From the NCBI RefSeq assembly GCF_005239225.2, contig NC_133300.1:20573584-20637583 (forward strand): 64,000 nt of DNA. The letters run 5' to 3'. The position numbers and the translations under genes were made by a program. A model generated the notes under the pieces. That model was not told where the DNA came from and did not search any database. It saw only the letters and a program-made list of their open reading frames with translations. The DNA comes from Populus alba. Lineage: Eukaryota; Streptophyta; Magnoliopsida; Malpighiales; Salicaceae. Shown here one piece after another: positions 47,863 to 60,545 of the stretch (position 1 is the stretch's first letter; each line of letters begins with the position of its first letter).

Positions 47863-47934
47863 CGCATTACTACAAAGAAAAGCTAAATGACATAGGAAAA
47901 GTATTGTACTGTTACAATTTTTTTTACCTTGTTT

Positions 47935-49330
47935 TTTTTTTAATATATGATTTTTTTTTCTTTTTTGTTATGATTTTTTTTAAAATTATTTTTTTTATTT
48001 TTATTTTTTAATATTGAGATGGTTGAAAATTTAATTTTATATTTTTTTATTTTATTTTTCTATGAGCTTAGCATGATTTGTGAGTTTGTCAAGATAACAC
48101 AAAATTGTGTCAGTTTATAGATTTAGTGGGTTTTTAATTGAATTTGATATTTTTTTTCTATTTTTCTCATATTGTTAAAAAAATAGTTTTGAAGAAAAAT
48201 TATATTGTTAAATTTTATGAAGTAACAAAAATTAAAAGATATGAAGGAAACCATTGTTCTCCCAATTGTATTGTGGATTAAAATAGTAATCCATAGTGTT
48301 TTTCTTCTTTTTTTTTCCTTTGCTTTTTTTTTTTTAATTTTTGTTATAATTTTTTTTTTCAAAATTTTTTTGTTGATTTTATCTTTTAAAATTGACATTG
48401 TTAAGAATTTAGCTTCGTAATTTGCTTCTTTTTAGTTTATATATATATATAAAAGGTTAACCTTGTTTACGGGTTTGCTAAGATAAACAAGGTTGTTATG
48501 GTTTACAAGTTTGGTGGATTGTCTTTATTATTATTATTTTTTTTTTAATTTAACTTAACTTTTTTTATAGTTTATTTTTTCTCATATAGTTAAAAAGTAG
48601 TTTTAGAGAAAAGTCATGTTATTAAATTTTATAAAATAACAAAAATTAAAGGGTGTGAAGAAACTATTTTTCACCTACACACATTGCATTGTGAATGACA
48701 ATAGTAAGCCACAATGTTTTACTTTCTTTCTTTTTTCTTTATGTTTTTGATTTTTTTGTCATGATTGTTTTTTTAAATTTGTTTTTCTTGATTTTTTTTA
48801 ATATTGGGATGATTAAGAATTTGACTTCATAATTTATTTCTTTTTATTTTACATTTCTATAAGGTTGTTATTGTTTGCGGGTTTGCTAGGATAACCAGGT
48901 TACTTTGGTTTATGAGTTTGGTGGAATGTTTTTTTTTTTTTAATTGAACTTAATTTTTTTATCGTTTATTTTCTTCTCATAAATTTTTTTAAAAATAGTT
49001 TTAGAAAAAATTTATGTTATTAAACTTTATAAAGTCCATGAGCCTATTCACAGGTTTGGTTGATTGACTCGGTTAGCGGGTGTAGCAAGTTACTTTTTTT
49101 AAATTAGCTTTTTTTCATCCTTAAATACTAAATTAATTAAGAATTTAGTTTCATAATTGGTTTCATTTTATTTTTTATGATGTTATTGTAATCTTAAAAA
49201 CATCTCAATATTGAGATTGTGTTTGATTCTATAATCATCTATTTTAGTTATTTGTAGTTAAATAAAAAATAGATTAAATATTTTTTTATAATCCTAGTGA
49301 AGTTTATAATCCAGTTCACAGATTTAACGT
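47935..49330. repeat. AT-rich tandem array (~390-bp unit, at least three copies)
   Basis: Repeating landmarks: ttatagttt..., gggtttgctaagataa / gggtttgctaggataacc, agtttggtgga, ctcatat...gttaaa...tagttttaga, ttattaaattttataaa, aacaaaaattaaa. Units begin at about 47935, 48340 and 48735, then fade. No coding. Confidence 0.55.
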
Positions 49331-50319
49331 ACTAACCTAACTTACCCGATTTATATGTTTGACAAGTTTATCCATTGATATGATATTTTTTTATTTTTTA
49401 TTTTTTAATTATTTTTAATTTATTTTTTTCTCGAGTTCATCATTTAAACTGATAACTTGTTAAATTTATAATTTGAATTAAGATATTGAGATAATCTCAT
49501 AAATAATTAATTTTTTATTATGAGTGCATTACAGCTGCCGAGCATCTTTCACCATTGTATGCCCTATTTTTATTTTTTTATTTTTTTACTCTAAATGGTT
49601 TGTGGATGGGTTCGTAGAATTTGGGTAAACCCCTAACTTTTGCAAAGACCAAATAGAGCAAACAATTGTTTTTCCGTGCTGTAGTAAGTTAATTATTGCC
49701 TATAAATCAATTTATTATTATTAGTGTATTACAACCGTGGATCATCTTTGACCACTGTGTGCGCTCTCTCTCATATTCTTATTTCTCTTTGTTTAAATTG
49801 GATTGTTTAACAAAAACCACATTCCCAATATTTCTCCTGCCGATGGGTCCCTTTGTGTAATTAGAAACCCTTAATTTTAAATCCTAAACAAATGGACATA
49901 CATGTCATATTTAAGCATGTTATGTGAAATACACTTCATGAATTGCTTGTTTAAAAGGCTGTTTTCTTTTTCATAATATTAACGATTTAATCCTTAATTG
50001 TTTCTGTGTAAGTGGCCAAATAAGGTAGATACTGCTTTCAAGTTCTATATATATAGGAATTGAGGATCGGTCTTAGCTCGCTTGCTACCATGACAGTCTA
50101 ATTCTTATGAACACGGCTCTATATGGTCCTTCCATTTCTGAATCATTTATAGCATTAATTTTACTACTCTTCTCAAGGAACCATAATTCCACCCGAATTT
50201 CAAGCTGCTGAAGAGGAAAAATGTTGTTTAATAAATTAAGTACATTCTTAATTTATTTGATTATTTATACTACGTAACATAACCATATAAAAAAGGTACG
50301 TAACGGTGAGAGTTTTTCA
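49331..50319. repeat. Segmental duplication, copy 1
   Basis: About 49500-50330 reappears at 51820-52980 (ttattatgagtgcattacagctg... ctatatatataggaattgaggatcgg... gagagtttttcaagg). Non-coding. The second copy carries MITE insertions that this one lacks. Confidence 0.6.
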
Positions 50320-50324
50320 AGGTT

Positions 50325-50730
50325 TTGCAATCTCGGCTGCAAAAGCTTCTGCCATTTTCTTTTTGAGTGAGGGGAGAAGAGTTTGATAGGGATAAAATGA
50401 TTGAGATAAGAGTGGAGTTCCGCTTAATAAAACTCACATGATCGAACTCATATGGGGACTGGGGGAGAGTTTGATGAAAAAATGAAATGACTGACAAATG
50501 ACGGGTCGTTTTGGAAAATTGGTGGTTTTGAGAGCTTATGATCGAGCACTCATTTTGAGCCAATGATGATGCAAGATCATGCATTTTAAATAAAATATAA
50601 TCTTGGAAGAAACATTTTGAGATCCACTCGCGAACACAACGCAAGCCAGCATCTTCCATGTTTTAATTTGGATTGGATGATTGAATGTCTCCATGTGCCA
50701 TCCAAAATGGCACCAATAAAGTGGTATCAA
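50325..50730 (-). pseudogene. Scrambled CC-NBS-LRR scrap
   Basis: Read on the minus strand, a winged-helix/MHD piece (RCVREWISKCFFQDY, FKMHDLASSLAQNE; 50720-50440) comes first. It is directly followed by 5' UTR and the first ~10 codons of another gene copy (50430-50325). The normal order is the reverse. This is what a deletion fusing the middle of one tandem gene to the start of the next would leave. Not functional. Confidence 0.75.
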
Positions 50731-50734
50731 AAAG

Positions 50735-50915
50735 TATTTTGGTGATTGTTTTGTAAAATATTTTTTATTTAAATATATTTTAAAATAATATTTTTTTTAT
50801 TTTTATTAATATTTTTTACATTAACACATCTACACTATCTAAAAATATATAAAAATAATTTTAAATAAAATAAATAAATTTTAATAAAACATCTTTTGAA
50901 ACGCCATTTCCTAAC
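50735..50915. repeat. AT-rich MITE-like element
   Basis: Same A/T core family as 8320-8515 (gattgttttgtaaaatattttttattt... ; ends cttttgaaacgccatttcc). Confidence 0.45.
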
Positions 50916-51440
50916 AACATCCTGGTTGCTATATTTGTCGCTGTGAATTATGAATTGGCTACCTGGGATGCTAGTTGGCTGGGAAAATAATATATAATAA
51001 ATTGAATACATTATTAACTTATTTGATACATTATATTTGATATCAATTGAAATTGTGGCTCGGAAAACAGGGATATATGTTAATATCATGGTGAATTTTT
51101 TAATATGCCAATGATCCTTGAGTTTCGCAATTGTGTTGTAGCTTCTCCCATGGAATAGGGATCTTTCCTTTTTCATTTTCTCTCTTTTCCTGTAGTGATT
51201 TTGGAGGTTACATCTTGTAAATATTTTTAGTATTTTATAAATATTTTAATGGCAAAATATAATAAAAAATAATTTTAAAAAATATTATTTTAATATATTT
51301 AAAAAAATACCCTACATAAAAAAACTGCCGTATTTTATGTTATGTGTTTGAATTATTGTCTTTGGCATGGACCCTTATCTTTGAACATTGAAATTTATTT
51401 TAAAAGTTCTTTTTGGTGGAATTTATGTGCTTTTATTAAG

Positions 51441-51650
51441 AGCCTGTTTGGCATTGCTGCCAAACCGGCGTTTTGTAAAAATTCAAATTTTTTTTTTTTG
51501 CTAAAATTGAGTGATGGTTGTACTTTCTGGATCGTTTTGATGTGCTGATGTCAAAAATGATTTTTAAAAAATGAAAAAACATCATTTGCATGCTTTTCAA
51601 CATGAAAAGCTATTTGAAAAGAAACCGCTACTACACTGCCAAACACGCTT
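51441..51650. mobile_element. Short MITE, best-preserved ends
   Basis: About 210 bp. Left end AGCCTGTTTGGCA. The right end on the other strand reads AGCGTGTTTGGCA (12 of 13 match). Interior T-run, then gatcgttttgatgtgctgatgt. No ORF. Target duplication uncertain (TTAA-like on both sides). Confidence 0.55.
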
Positions 51651-51819
51651 TAAATGCATCCATTTCATTAAAGGAGCTTAGCCGGTGCACTTCTTTGGCT
51701 TGGACCCACATCTTTGACCATTGTTTGCTTCTTCTTCTTCTTTTACTCTAAAAATCAAGTTGGCTCACAGGGAAGCATGGATAAGCAAACCTGAATTAAC
51801 CTATTAAATTCAGATAATT

Positions 51820-52980
51820 TTATAAATAATTAATTTCTTATTATGAGTGCATTACAGCTGCGGAGCATCTTTGACCATTGCTTGCCTTTTTTCTTTTTTC
51901 TTTTTTTACTCAAAATGGTTTGTGGATGGGTAAAATGGGTTCGTAGAATTTGGGTACCCCTAACTTTTTGCAAAGACCAAAGAGAGCAAACAGCTGTTTT
52001 TTCGTCTTGTAGTGAGTTGATTATTCAATAAATTTTTAAAGATTATTTGAGATTGAGATAATTATTTAGAAATATATTAAAATAATTTTTTTTAATTTTT
52101 AAAAATTATTTTTAACAATACAATTCAAAAACATAAAAAATCTCATTTTAAGATAAAAAAAAATCAAACACACTTTTATTATCAGTGCATTGAATGCATA
52201 TTTGAATGCTTTTTATTAAAAAATATATCAAAAATAATATATTTTTTTATTTTTTAAAAATTATTTTTGATATTAGAATATTAAAATGATCTAAAAATAC
52301 TAAAAAAATATTAATTTAAAAATAAAAAAATTAAATTTTTTTTAAAAATATTTTTAAAATATAAAAACAAACAAAACTAATGAATGTTGATACGAAGAGG
52401 AAAAACACCACACCCTTTACTTTATTCCGTAATGTAATTTTAACTTTGTATAAAGAAATTTGCAGTTAAAACACGAATATGTTAATCCCATGACTGCCCA
52501 CAGTTAAAGTCTAAATTCTAAATTCTAAATTTATGAATATATATTAAAGTCTTTTACACAAGTAAATATGAAACACATGTCATCTTTAACCATGTTGTGT
52601 GAAATGTAGTTCATGAATTGCTTGTTTAAAATGCTGTTTTCTTTTTTTATAATATTAGCGATTTAATCATTATTTGTTTGTGTAATTGGCCAAATAAGGC
52701 AGATACTGCTTTGAAGTTCTATATATATAGGAATTGAGGATCGGTCTTAGCTCGCTTGCTACTGTGATAGTCTAATTCTTATGAGCACGGCTCTGTATGG
52801 TCCTTCCATTTCTGAATCATTTATAGCATTAATTTTACTACTCTTTTCAAGCTGCTGCAGAGGGAAAATATTGTTTAATTAATTAAGTACATTCTCATTT
52901 TTTTTTATTATTATTTATACTACGTAACATAACCATATATATAAAAAAGGAAACGGTGAGAGTTTTTCAAGGTTTTTGCT
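51820..52980. repeat. Segmental duplication, copy 2, with MITE insertions
   Basis: Matches 49500-50330. It is interrupted at about 52040-52385 by two AT-rich MITE-like copies absent from copy 1, so the duplication predates those insertions. Confidence 0.6.
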
Positions 52981-54122
52981 GGGATATTGGATTCATGGAC
53001 TCTTAATAGGCTATGGGTCTAGTAGTTTTTGGGACGCGGGCCAAACTAGTCCTAAAATATTTTCTTTCGAACATGGCCAGGAAAGTTAAAAAATATAAAA
53101 ATATATATCCTTTACTTCGTGGTGATTGAAGGAACGAATGTATGATGGTCATCAAATCTTTTACTTTGGAAAAAAATTCTTCTAAAGAATCTATCCTTTA
53201 CTTAGAACTTCCTAAGCAGTAAGCACAATAGCATAAACAACCCTTGTAGAAAACCAAGTGATATCTCTCTCAGAATCTAAGATGCATCAGAGATCAAAGA
53301 TGATCATGACCTATCCTATCTTACGTATTTTCTCAAGAGTTTTCAATGATGATGCTAATTAATTTTATAAAAATTAGATTTAAAAATATGAACAATACAC
53401 AATTAATAATAATGGGTACGAAAATGCAAGAATATTAATCAATCACCGATAAATCTTGAACCCAAGATGCTTAAGAATAAAACTGATATGTTGGATAATT
53501 TATTGATCTCTTAGTTCAAGTAATCTCATTCGTTCTTCCTAGTCAAGATGTTTGATAACTTAATATGGAAAGCCTAGGGGTTGATAATTGTTGTGACCGA
53601 TAGTTGTGATAATAGCATGTAGTGTCTAATAAGCCAAGTAACTTGTAACTAGTACCTGCAAAAGATCTTTTTTGATGGATATATGGACTCTTCAATGGTA
53701 AAGTCAGTAAATTTATAGAAAGAGAGTGCAATAACATTTTAGCGAGATAGACTCTGACAATATGTATGTTAAATGAAAAGATTGTGAATATTTGGCTTGA
53801 AGGATTCATGGTGTATTGATAGCCCATGAATTTTGTTCTTTTATGGAGAGAAGGGTTAAAGTGTAACTTTACCCTTTTGATATTTTGAGTTGCATTATAC
53901 TCGAAGTAATATGTATATGATCAATGAAAAAGAAATTTTTTTTGATAAGTGTTGGGCTTAGACAAGGTGCTCGAGCTCATAAAAGATGAATAACTAGTCC
54001 AGACGTTTTGCTTGGATCCATGAATGTTGAGCTCGGGGCGCGAGACCGAGCCTAAGGGAGTGCCGGGGTGCATGCATAATACCCTTGTTGGGTAGCACAC
54101 TCAGCCAAGTGGTGGGTGCACA
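52981..54122. other. Intergenic, probable repeat remnants
   Basis: No gene. From 53950 a GC-richer, degenerate repeated string appears (gggtagcacactcagccaagtg...; again at 55190-55320). The hAT-like element at 54131 interrupts it. Confidence 0.45.
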
Positions 54123-54130
54123 CCTAACAC

Positions 54131-54406
54131 TAGGGATGAGCAAAAAACCCGATTAAACCGAGATAACTGAAAAAAATATAATAAAAAAAACAAAACCGTG
54201 AAAAAAAACCAATCAAACTTATTAGAAAAATTTAAAAAACAATTTGGTTCGGCTTCAGTTTTAAAAGGATCAAACTGAATAAACCGAATCGAACCGGTTA
54301 AAATATAAATAAATAAAAACCGGTGGTAGTGTGGTACTATAAATAACTTTCCATTCCAGACTCAACTATTTTTTAATTTCTTCTTCTAACCCTAGAACGC
54401 CCCCCC

Positions 54407-54449
<43 letters not shown>

Positions 54450-55150
54450 ACTCCCTTGTGTTCATCTCTCTATTAGAATCCAGAAACCCCCAGCCCCCCT
54501 CCATGCACAAGCACACACACAAACACTACTCGACGAAACCTCACAGGCTCCTTCTCAACTTTTTCTTCTTTGACGTCGAACTCGAACACACTAAATTTCA
54601 ACTCAAACAAGCCATGACTCACTTGTAAGGAGCGTTTTTACTTGCTATTGAAGCTTTCATGGGGAAGAAGACAAGCTTGTAACCCCAAAAGTTGATGGGG
54701 CTAGTTACTATTAAATGGAATACTCCAAGCACAACAAGAAGGGAAGTTACGACAGCAAAAAAAACAAGGCAGTCCTCTACATGCAAAAGCTTATGCCATG
54801 GCTGATGTTTTAAGGAACTCAGTTTATGGTATTATGTCTGCTTTCCATGAAAAGATGCTCATGACCACCAAAACATGTCTTCTTGATAAGGATTGGGTTA
54901 CTAAAAGCATACCCCCCTTTTGGAACCTAGAAACTGCTTGTACAAAAACTGCATCATTTATTAGATTTACAAGCTAGCTAGCAAATCGAATCAAACCGGT
55001 TTAAAAGAGAAAAAAACCAAACTGAAACTAGCCGGTTTGAATCAATTTTAGGTTCGGTTCGGTTCGGTTCCAAAAAAAATTTAAAAATAATTTTGATTTG
55101 ATTATTTATTTTGATCGAGAACCGAACTAAATTGAAAATGCTCAGCTTTA
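54131..55150. mobile_element. Second non-autonomous hAT-like element
   Basis: 1,020 bp. Ends TAGGGATGAGCA and TGCTCAGCTTTA are imperfect inverted repeats. Flanking 8-mers CCTAACAC (54123-54130) and CCCAACAC (55151-55158) differ by one base, fitting an aged hAT duplication. ggttcggtt-type motifs sit near the ends, as in the 47-kb element. It contains a (CA)~20 tract (54408-54447) and short protein-like frames around 54710-54970 that I cannot assign. Confidence 0.6.
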
Positions 55151-55158
55151 CCCAACAC

Positions 55159-57059
55159 CTAAGGTGGTGGGATGCATGCACAACTCCCTTGTCGGGTAGC
55201 ACACCTAGCCAGGTGTTGGGCGCACACCGACTACCTAAGGTGCTGGGGTGTAGGCTAAGCACCTGACGTGCTAGGCATATGCCCACCATTGGGCGTACGC
55301 CTAGATTGGTGCGCACCCATCCTAACAAGGGCTCTAGCTACATGCTCGAGCTCCTTTTCCTTGCCGCCAGCTGTATATTGGGCTTGAGTTTGGTAGCCTG
55401 AGCCCAATAAGTGTTTTTTGGGCTTATTTTGAAGGATTTTTTTGGATAAATCTAGGGCTTTTTTTTTTATATCTATTTTATTTGTATCCATCAACCACTA
55501 ATCCGGCAAGGTTATAATAAAGTAACACTAGATGTTTATTTCACCCTAAAACCATAGAATTAAAATCATGTTGCATCATTAGATGCAAAAAGTTATCAAC
55601 CAATTGTTCCTGCTAGGCTAGGAAAACAAGACACCAAAAAGTATCCAGTAGCTTTAGAACTGGATTGCTGAAGGTTAAGTGATGCAGAGTAAACAATCGT
55701 AATTGCTGCCCATCAACCCATGTTGTTAGGTGCATGACTTGAAAAGCTTTCAGATTGAGCACTTTGTATCCCTTAGTTAGATTACTTCCAACTCATGCAT
55801 CAGAACTCAGAAGAGAAGACTTCTGCATATTCCAAATCCAATGGTGATATAGTTTTTATTAATCTTGAGCTCTGCAGTTTTAGTTTGTTTTGGCAAAACA
55901 TAATTACCAAGTTCATTTACATTTTAAGAAACAATAGCATTACTGGGTTTTATAGTAGTAGAGTTCCTTTTATTTACTGGATGAAATGATCCGGATTTCT
56001 TAAGACTCGTGATAGTGTTTTCCTAGCACCAGCTCTGCTGTCTTTGTCTGCAAAAGAAAGCATCAAACTATCAGTAATTGATTCATAATTAACCAATTTA
56101 CTTTGCTGTTTGCTATCTGTGAGTGTTTGTTTGAGTAAAAGAGAGGTCGATACTTCTGCTTCTACCAAATGATATCGTGGGATTCGAGGAAAGAGCCGAC
56201 GAGGACTGTTCCTCAAAACATTTTTATTCTCTTAAGCTGTTATTCTACGCTTCTTAATGCTTAAAAAATGCACTGAAACAACTGCTGTAGGTTCGTCAAA
56301 ACCATCATGTTCATCAATCCAAGGTAGCTCTGACTTTCAGTTATGTAACGTCAACCAAATTAACAATTTGACCCCAGAAGGCTTCTCGATTTTCTGGTGC
56401 CTGACTGTGACATCTTCATTATTGCCTCTAGCCCGTATAGCTAATTATTTCCATCCATGCCATAATGAAATAATCAATATATCTAATGCCATAAGTTAAT
56501 CAAAATACCAAGCTGCTAATGGAAAAAAATAAGATGGCCAGTGGACGCCTTTACTTTAAGGGATGGAAGAAGTTCTGAAGCTGATGCTGTCCAGTTATCA
56601 AAATCATTTACATTATTACTCAGTCTAAAGGATAAATTAAGTACGGCTACCAAAACGTGGCGTCAGTCTCGCAAGAAGAGAAGCCTAATTGTTCAAAATG
56701 GTTCTTGTTCTTCACTGCTGGAAATGCAGAAAGTTAGAGAGCAACTATTTCTGCTTGACTGTGGACATTGTCCAGAAGAACTCATTTTACATTCAAGTTT
56801 TAAATTTTTGGGATATTTTACTGTATGTGCTTGTGTTAGTATGATGCGCGTCATCTGAAAAGACTGGTAGTTTTGTATACTAACTGTGATCAGAAACCGA
56901 TGGAAGATCAAATGGAATTGCTGGAAGTCATCAAGCCATCAGATTAGTGCTACGCCGCTGATTCTTGATGACTGAAGCGGTATGTTTTTTTTTTTCCCCA
57001 TCAAGAACCAGATTACATTTATAGTGCAGCTTTCAGGCTCTAAACCTATCAGGATGTTG
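55159..57059. other. Intergenic with unassigned short frames
   Basis: GC-richer degenerate repeat to about 55330. Frames at 55974-56216 (minus), 56257-56499 and 56541-56858 (plus) are 80-105 codons with no motif, signal peptide or family recognised. They may be fragments of one decayed gene, but I cannot support an exon model. Confidence 0.4.
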
Positions 57060-57700
57060 CAAAATGAAGGTAGCAGCAGCAAACTTTTGGCAGCCTCCAT
57101 ATGATTGCCTCTAATGGAAGTTTCTTTGATTTTCGTTTTTCTTTTTGGAATAGAAAATCTACTCAGCATGATAGCTAGCTAGTCATGCAGACCTTTAGAG
57201 TTTAGAGCAACAGCATGTTCCCATGCATTATTCAGGTATAAAGAAAGGGTAGATGTTCTTGTATTATTAGAAACAAGTAGCTTGCTCCTTCTCCTCCCAA
57301 CTTCAGCTTTTTAGTTTGTTTAGAAGGTCGAGTTTATATGTTAAGCATAATATTTTAAATAAGATGAGGCAAGCCAATAATTCAGAGCAACCAAATGTCA
57401 ATCAATTTATTAATGACAAATCATCACACAGCTAGCCAAGAAAATTAAGACAGGGGAAATTACACAAAGCAGACTACTCAGAGTCTTAAGTTGATCTTCT
57501 TAAGTGACAAACTGTTGCAGAAGATCTTAGCTGAAAGGATCCTCACAGTAGTAAACATGAAGAAATTAGACAAACATAAAATTTAATAATGATATATTAA
57601 GTTCAAAGATGTTTAAATTGCTGAATGAATTAGTTAACTTTGCATTTTATCGTGACATACCTTGTCTGTTCATTTGCTCTAGTAACATTGAGTTGGCACG
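57060..57700 (-). pseudogene. Orphan 3' end of an NBS-LRR gene
   Basis: Aligns with 43340-43870 and 61370-61810 (gcaagccaataattca, cacacagctagccaagaaaatta, the tiny last exon encoding VYYCE followed by a stop). No NB-ARC or LRR sequence is attached. It is a truncated duplicate that marks a lost third gene copy. Confidence 0.65.
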
Positions 57701-59479
57701 ACTAGTAACATTGTGTGAAAAACTTTATAATTCTCATGATTATGCGGAATGAGGCGATGCTAAAATTATATTGAAATGTTTTTCTTTTGATTTTAACTAC
57801 AAATCATACTTTCACTAAATTCTGGATAATTCACGTAGTTCTGCTCAATCGCCCATCACTTGCCTAGATTAGCTTTTTCTAATTTGAAACTTACCCTGAT
57901 TACTTTAAATGATAATTTCCAACCGCCAACAAAGTAAGCAATTTCATATTAGCATATAAATGAAAATTGCCACTAGGATAGAAGCTAACCTGAAGAGTGT
58001 GGAGTCTAGATTCTAGTTTTCAACTATATATACCTTTCATCTTCATCCATCTGTAGAATGCACACCCTGCTGTAATAGAAGTGCTTTCTGCGTCAAAGAT
58101 GGACAAGACGACAAAAGGCATATGTCAAATACCTACAGATCATCAAATTCAAGCTGGTCCATTCATTTGGTCTCTTCTTTTATTCTATCTCACTTAAGAT
58201 TATCATTAATCAGGTGTTATTAAGGCTAAACATAGACTTCAAAACAGAGCTCACATCACCACCCCTGCCTCCTCTGCAACCTGCATGAGATAGAAAAGGA
58301 GGGGGGAGGAACTGGGTATTCCTCGAAATTCTTAAAATATATATTTTTGAAATATTTTTTAACTGAAATATTTTATTCTCGTTGAAATATATATTTTTAG
58401 ATATTCAAGAGAGGTTAAAAATCGTGTTATAATAACATAAATAAAGAAGATTTGGAAAGTGGATGTGAAGAGGTGAATTTATCAAGGAAAGAGTAGGGGG
58501 TGGTTGTAGTGGTCTAGAGAGTGAAGGCGGCGACGTCAATGGATGCTGATGGTAGTAAGCGAAGAAAAGATTGAGGGTATGAATGAATCATGGTCATAAA
58601 AACAGATAAAGGAAAGAAAGAGAGGAAGAATCCCGGCATTCAGTCACATGCAGCTATAATATTGGAAGGTAAGCACAGATTCAACAACATAAATACACAA
58701 GATTTTGAGTGCTAAAACAAGAAGGTTGAGAAGTGCTGTTTCAGTGAAGGTGAAGACGACAGAGAATGTCCATTTCTTTAAATCTTGGCCTAGAAACATC
58801 CCATGGCCTAGAAGAAAGGAAAATGACATGAACGAAACAAAAAGGAGCAATCCTTGTCTTAAAGCAGGATAACGATGATTAGATAAATTTAAGCTGCTTG
58901 TTGCTGGTGGCACATAGTTTAGCAAAGGAAAATGGGACAAATGAAAATTTTCAAAACAGAGCTCACAACACCACCCCTGCCTCCTCTGCAGGCTGCAACC
59001 TGGTTTCGTTTAATATTTTAGCTATAAAATCCAGTGTGACAAAAACCAGGTCTGAGTAAATATATTACAAATGGAAGAGCACCATATACAGCTCCAAATT
59101 CTATCTGAAAATCTCTACCACTATCATATATTTGGGCCAAACACGCAAGGTATCAATTCTACATATAGTTCGTTTTTATATTTTAAAAATGTTATTAACA
59201 AATTTGAATTTTTATATTTTTTTATTATTTAAATTATTTTTATATTTTAAAATCGTTTTAATTTACTGGTTAGTAATAAATTTTTAAAAATAAAAAATAT
59301 TATTTTCATATAAAAAATATTTTATCAAACATCCTTTTATTATCTGTTATATCCATTTGATTCACCATTTTCAGCCTAGATATGTTATTGCCAAGCAAAA
59401 CTCAATCTTACAATAAGAGAACTTTTAGGACTCCTTTTGGAAATCAATTTCTTCTGATGCATGTTTTCTATATTTTTTC
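57701..59479. other. Intergenic with a long direct repeat
   Basis: A 41-bp string (ttcaaaacagagctcaca...) occurs at 58238-58278 and 58950-58990 with one mismatch, bracketing 671 bp. Part of that interval (about 58470-58560) resembles 60890-60985. A hydrophobic minus-strand frame at 58644-58940 starts from a non-ATG codon and is not called. MITE-like copy at 59165-59340. Confidence 0.5.
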
Positions 59480-60545
59480 CCATAGTTTTGAAACCTGATC
59501 TGGTGGCCGACCCGATCTAATGACCGGGTCGCGGGTCAGATGGGTCGACCCAGGTCAACCCAAAAAAAAAACCCCAGCACAGTGATCATGAAACATACAA
59601 TGACTTCTCGGTGGCGCTTAGAGCAAAGTGATCATAAAACATGTGGGGCTGATCTTTCATGTTCTCTTCCATAAGCATCTGGCTTATGTACTTGAGAAGC
59701 GGGTCAGTGGAATCACTATCCTCAAAAGGAGAGGAGGCTTCCGCCTCGGGACTCAAGCCTGTTGAGGGATCAAGTAACCCTCCATCCGGGCTCAAGCTCA
59801 TTGAAGGAACAGATGACTCCCCCGCTGGATTCAAATTAAAGGATAGTCCAAAACTATCAGGATCACTATCAAGATTGATGAGGCTGAGATCAGGAGAAGC
59901 GGTATTGAATTCAAGTCCATGCTCAATGACTGGGTATTGATCTGAATTTGGGAACATGATCGTTTCATCATAGTTGGAATCATTTTGATAATCAGAGAGT
60001 CCTGTGTAATTACGATCCATGATCATCCTATCTATCCATCCCTCAAAAAGATCCCACACTGAAACACTCTTTTCTGTTCTCTCATTCCCCAGCACACACA
60101 CACAGTAGAAAGAAAAAGAAAAAAAAATAGAAAATCCGGAGAGCAAGAGAGAAATTAATTAACTTTTCTCTCCTAGTCGCTGGTGACTTCTTCTTCTCCA
60201 GCAACAGCACCTTGGTCACATACCAGCTCAGCCATTGTGATCTCAAACGTGAACAGTTTCCTTCTTCAGCAGCAAGCAGCCTCTATCAACCGTGAGCTTC
60301 AATCACGCCAATAATAGCATGAGTTCATCCCCAAGCATCAACAACTTTGCTTTCAACTAAGAATCCCATCCCCAACATTGGTTTTGGTCAAGATTAGCAG
60401 CAGCTCAGCCTCAGCCAAAACGATGTAGTTTAATGTGTCTGTAAATTAAAAAGAGAGAGAGAGGGACCGGGTCTCAGCCAGGTTTGCCCGGGTCACCCGG
60501 GTTCCGGGTCGATCCGGCGGGTCGACCGGGTTTCAAAACTGTGCT
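59480..60545. mobile_element. Pack-type inverted-repeat element carrying a GRAS gene fragment
   Basis: Left end CCATAGTTTTGAAACC; the right end on the other strand reads GCACAGTTTTGAAACC. Both ends continue into gggtcgaccc-type repeats. TTTTTTC flanks both sides (59473-59479, 60546-60552), a possible but low-complexity target duplication. The interior is host-derived: coding start, 5' UTR and upstream sequence of a GRAS gene. No transposase. Confidence 0.75.
59586..60020 (-). pseudogene. N-terminal fragment of a LISCL-type GRAS transcription factor (SCL9/14/33-like)
   Basis: ATG 60020 (MDRNYTGLSDYQND), 144 codons. The segment rich in Asp, Ser and Pro (SDPDSFGLSFNLNPAGE, then LLDPSTGLSPEAEASSP, then DPLLKYISQMLMEE) is the conserved acidic activation-domain start of the LISCL GRAS subfamily. 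It ends abruptly after ATEKSLY, where a genuine protein would run on for several hundred residues including the GRAS domain. The break near 59594 coincides with the switch to element sequence. A peptide could be made, but without DNA or partner binding domains. Confidence 0.8.

Noticed and set aside
54408..54447. CA repeat as a regulatory element
   Set aside because: Ordinary microsatellite inside a transposon; no evidence of function.
56257..56858. Two plus-strand frames as exons of one gene
   Set aside because: No splice sites linking them in phase and no recognisable motif.
58644..58940. 98-codon hydrophobic minus-strand frame
   Set aside because: No ATG at its start, no family, and it lies in the interval bracketed by the 41-bp repeat; hydrophobicity follows from A-rich complementary DNA.
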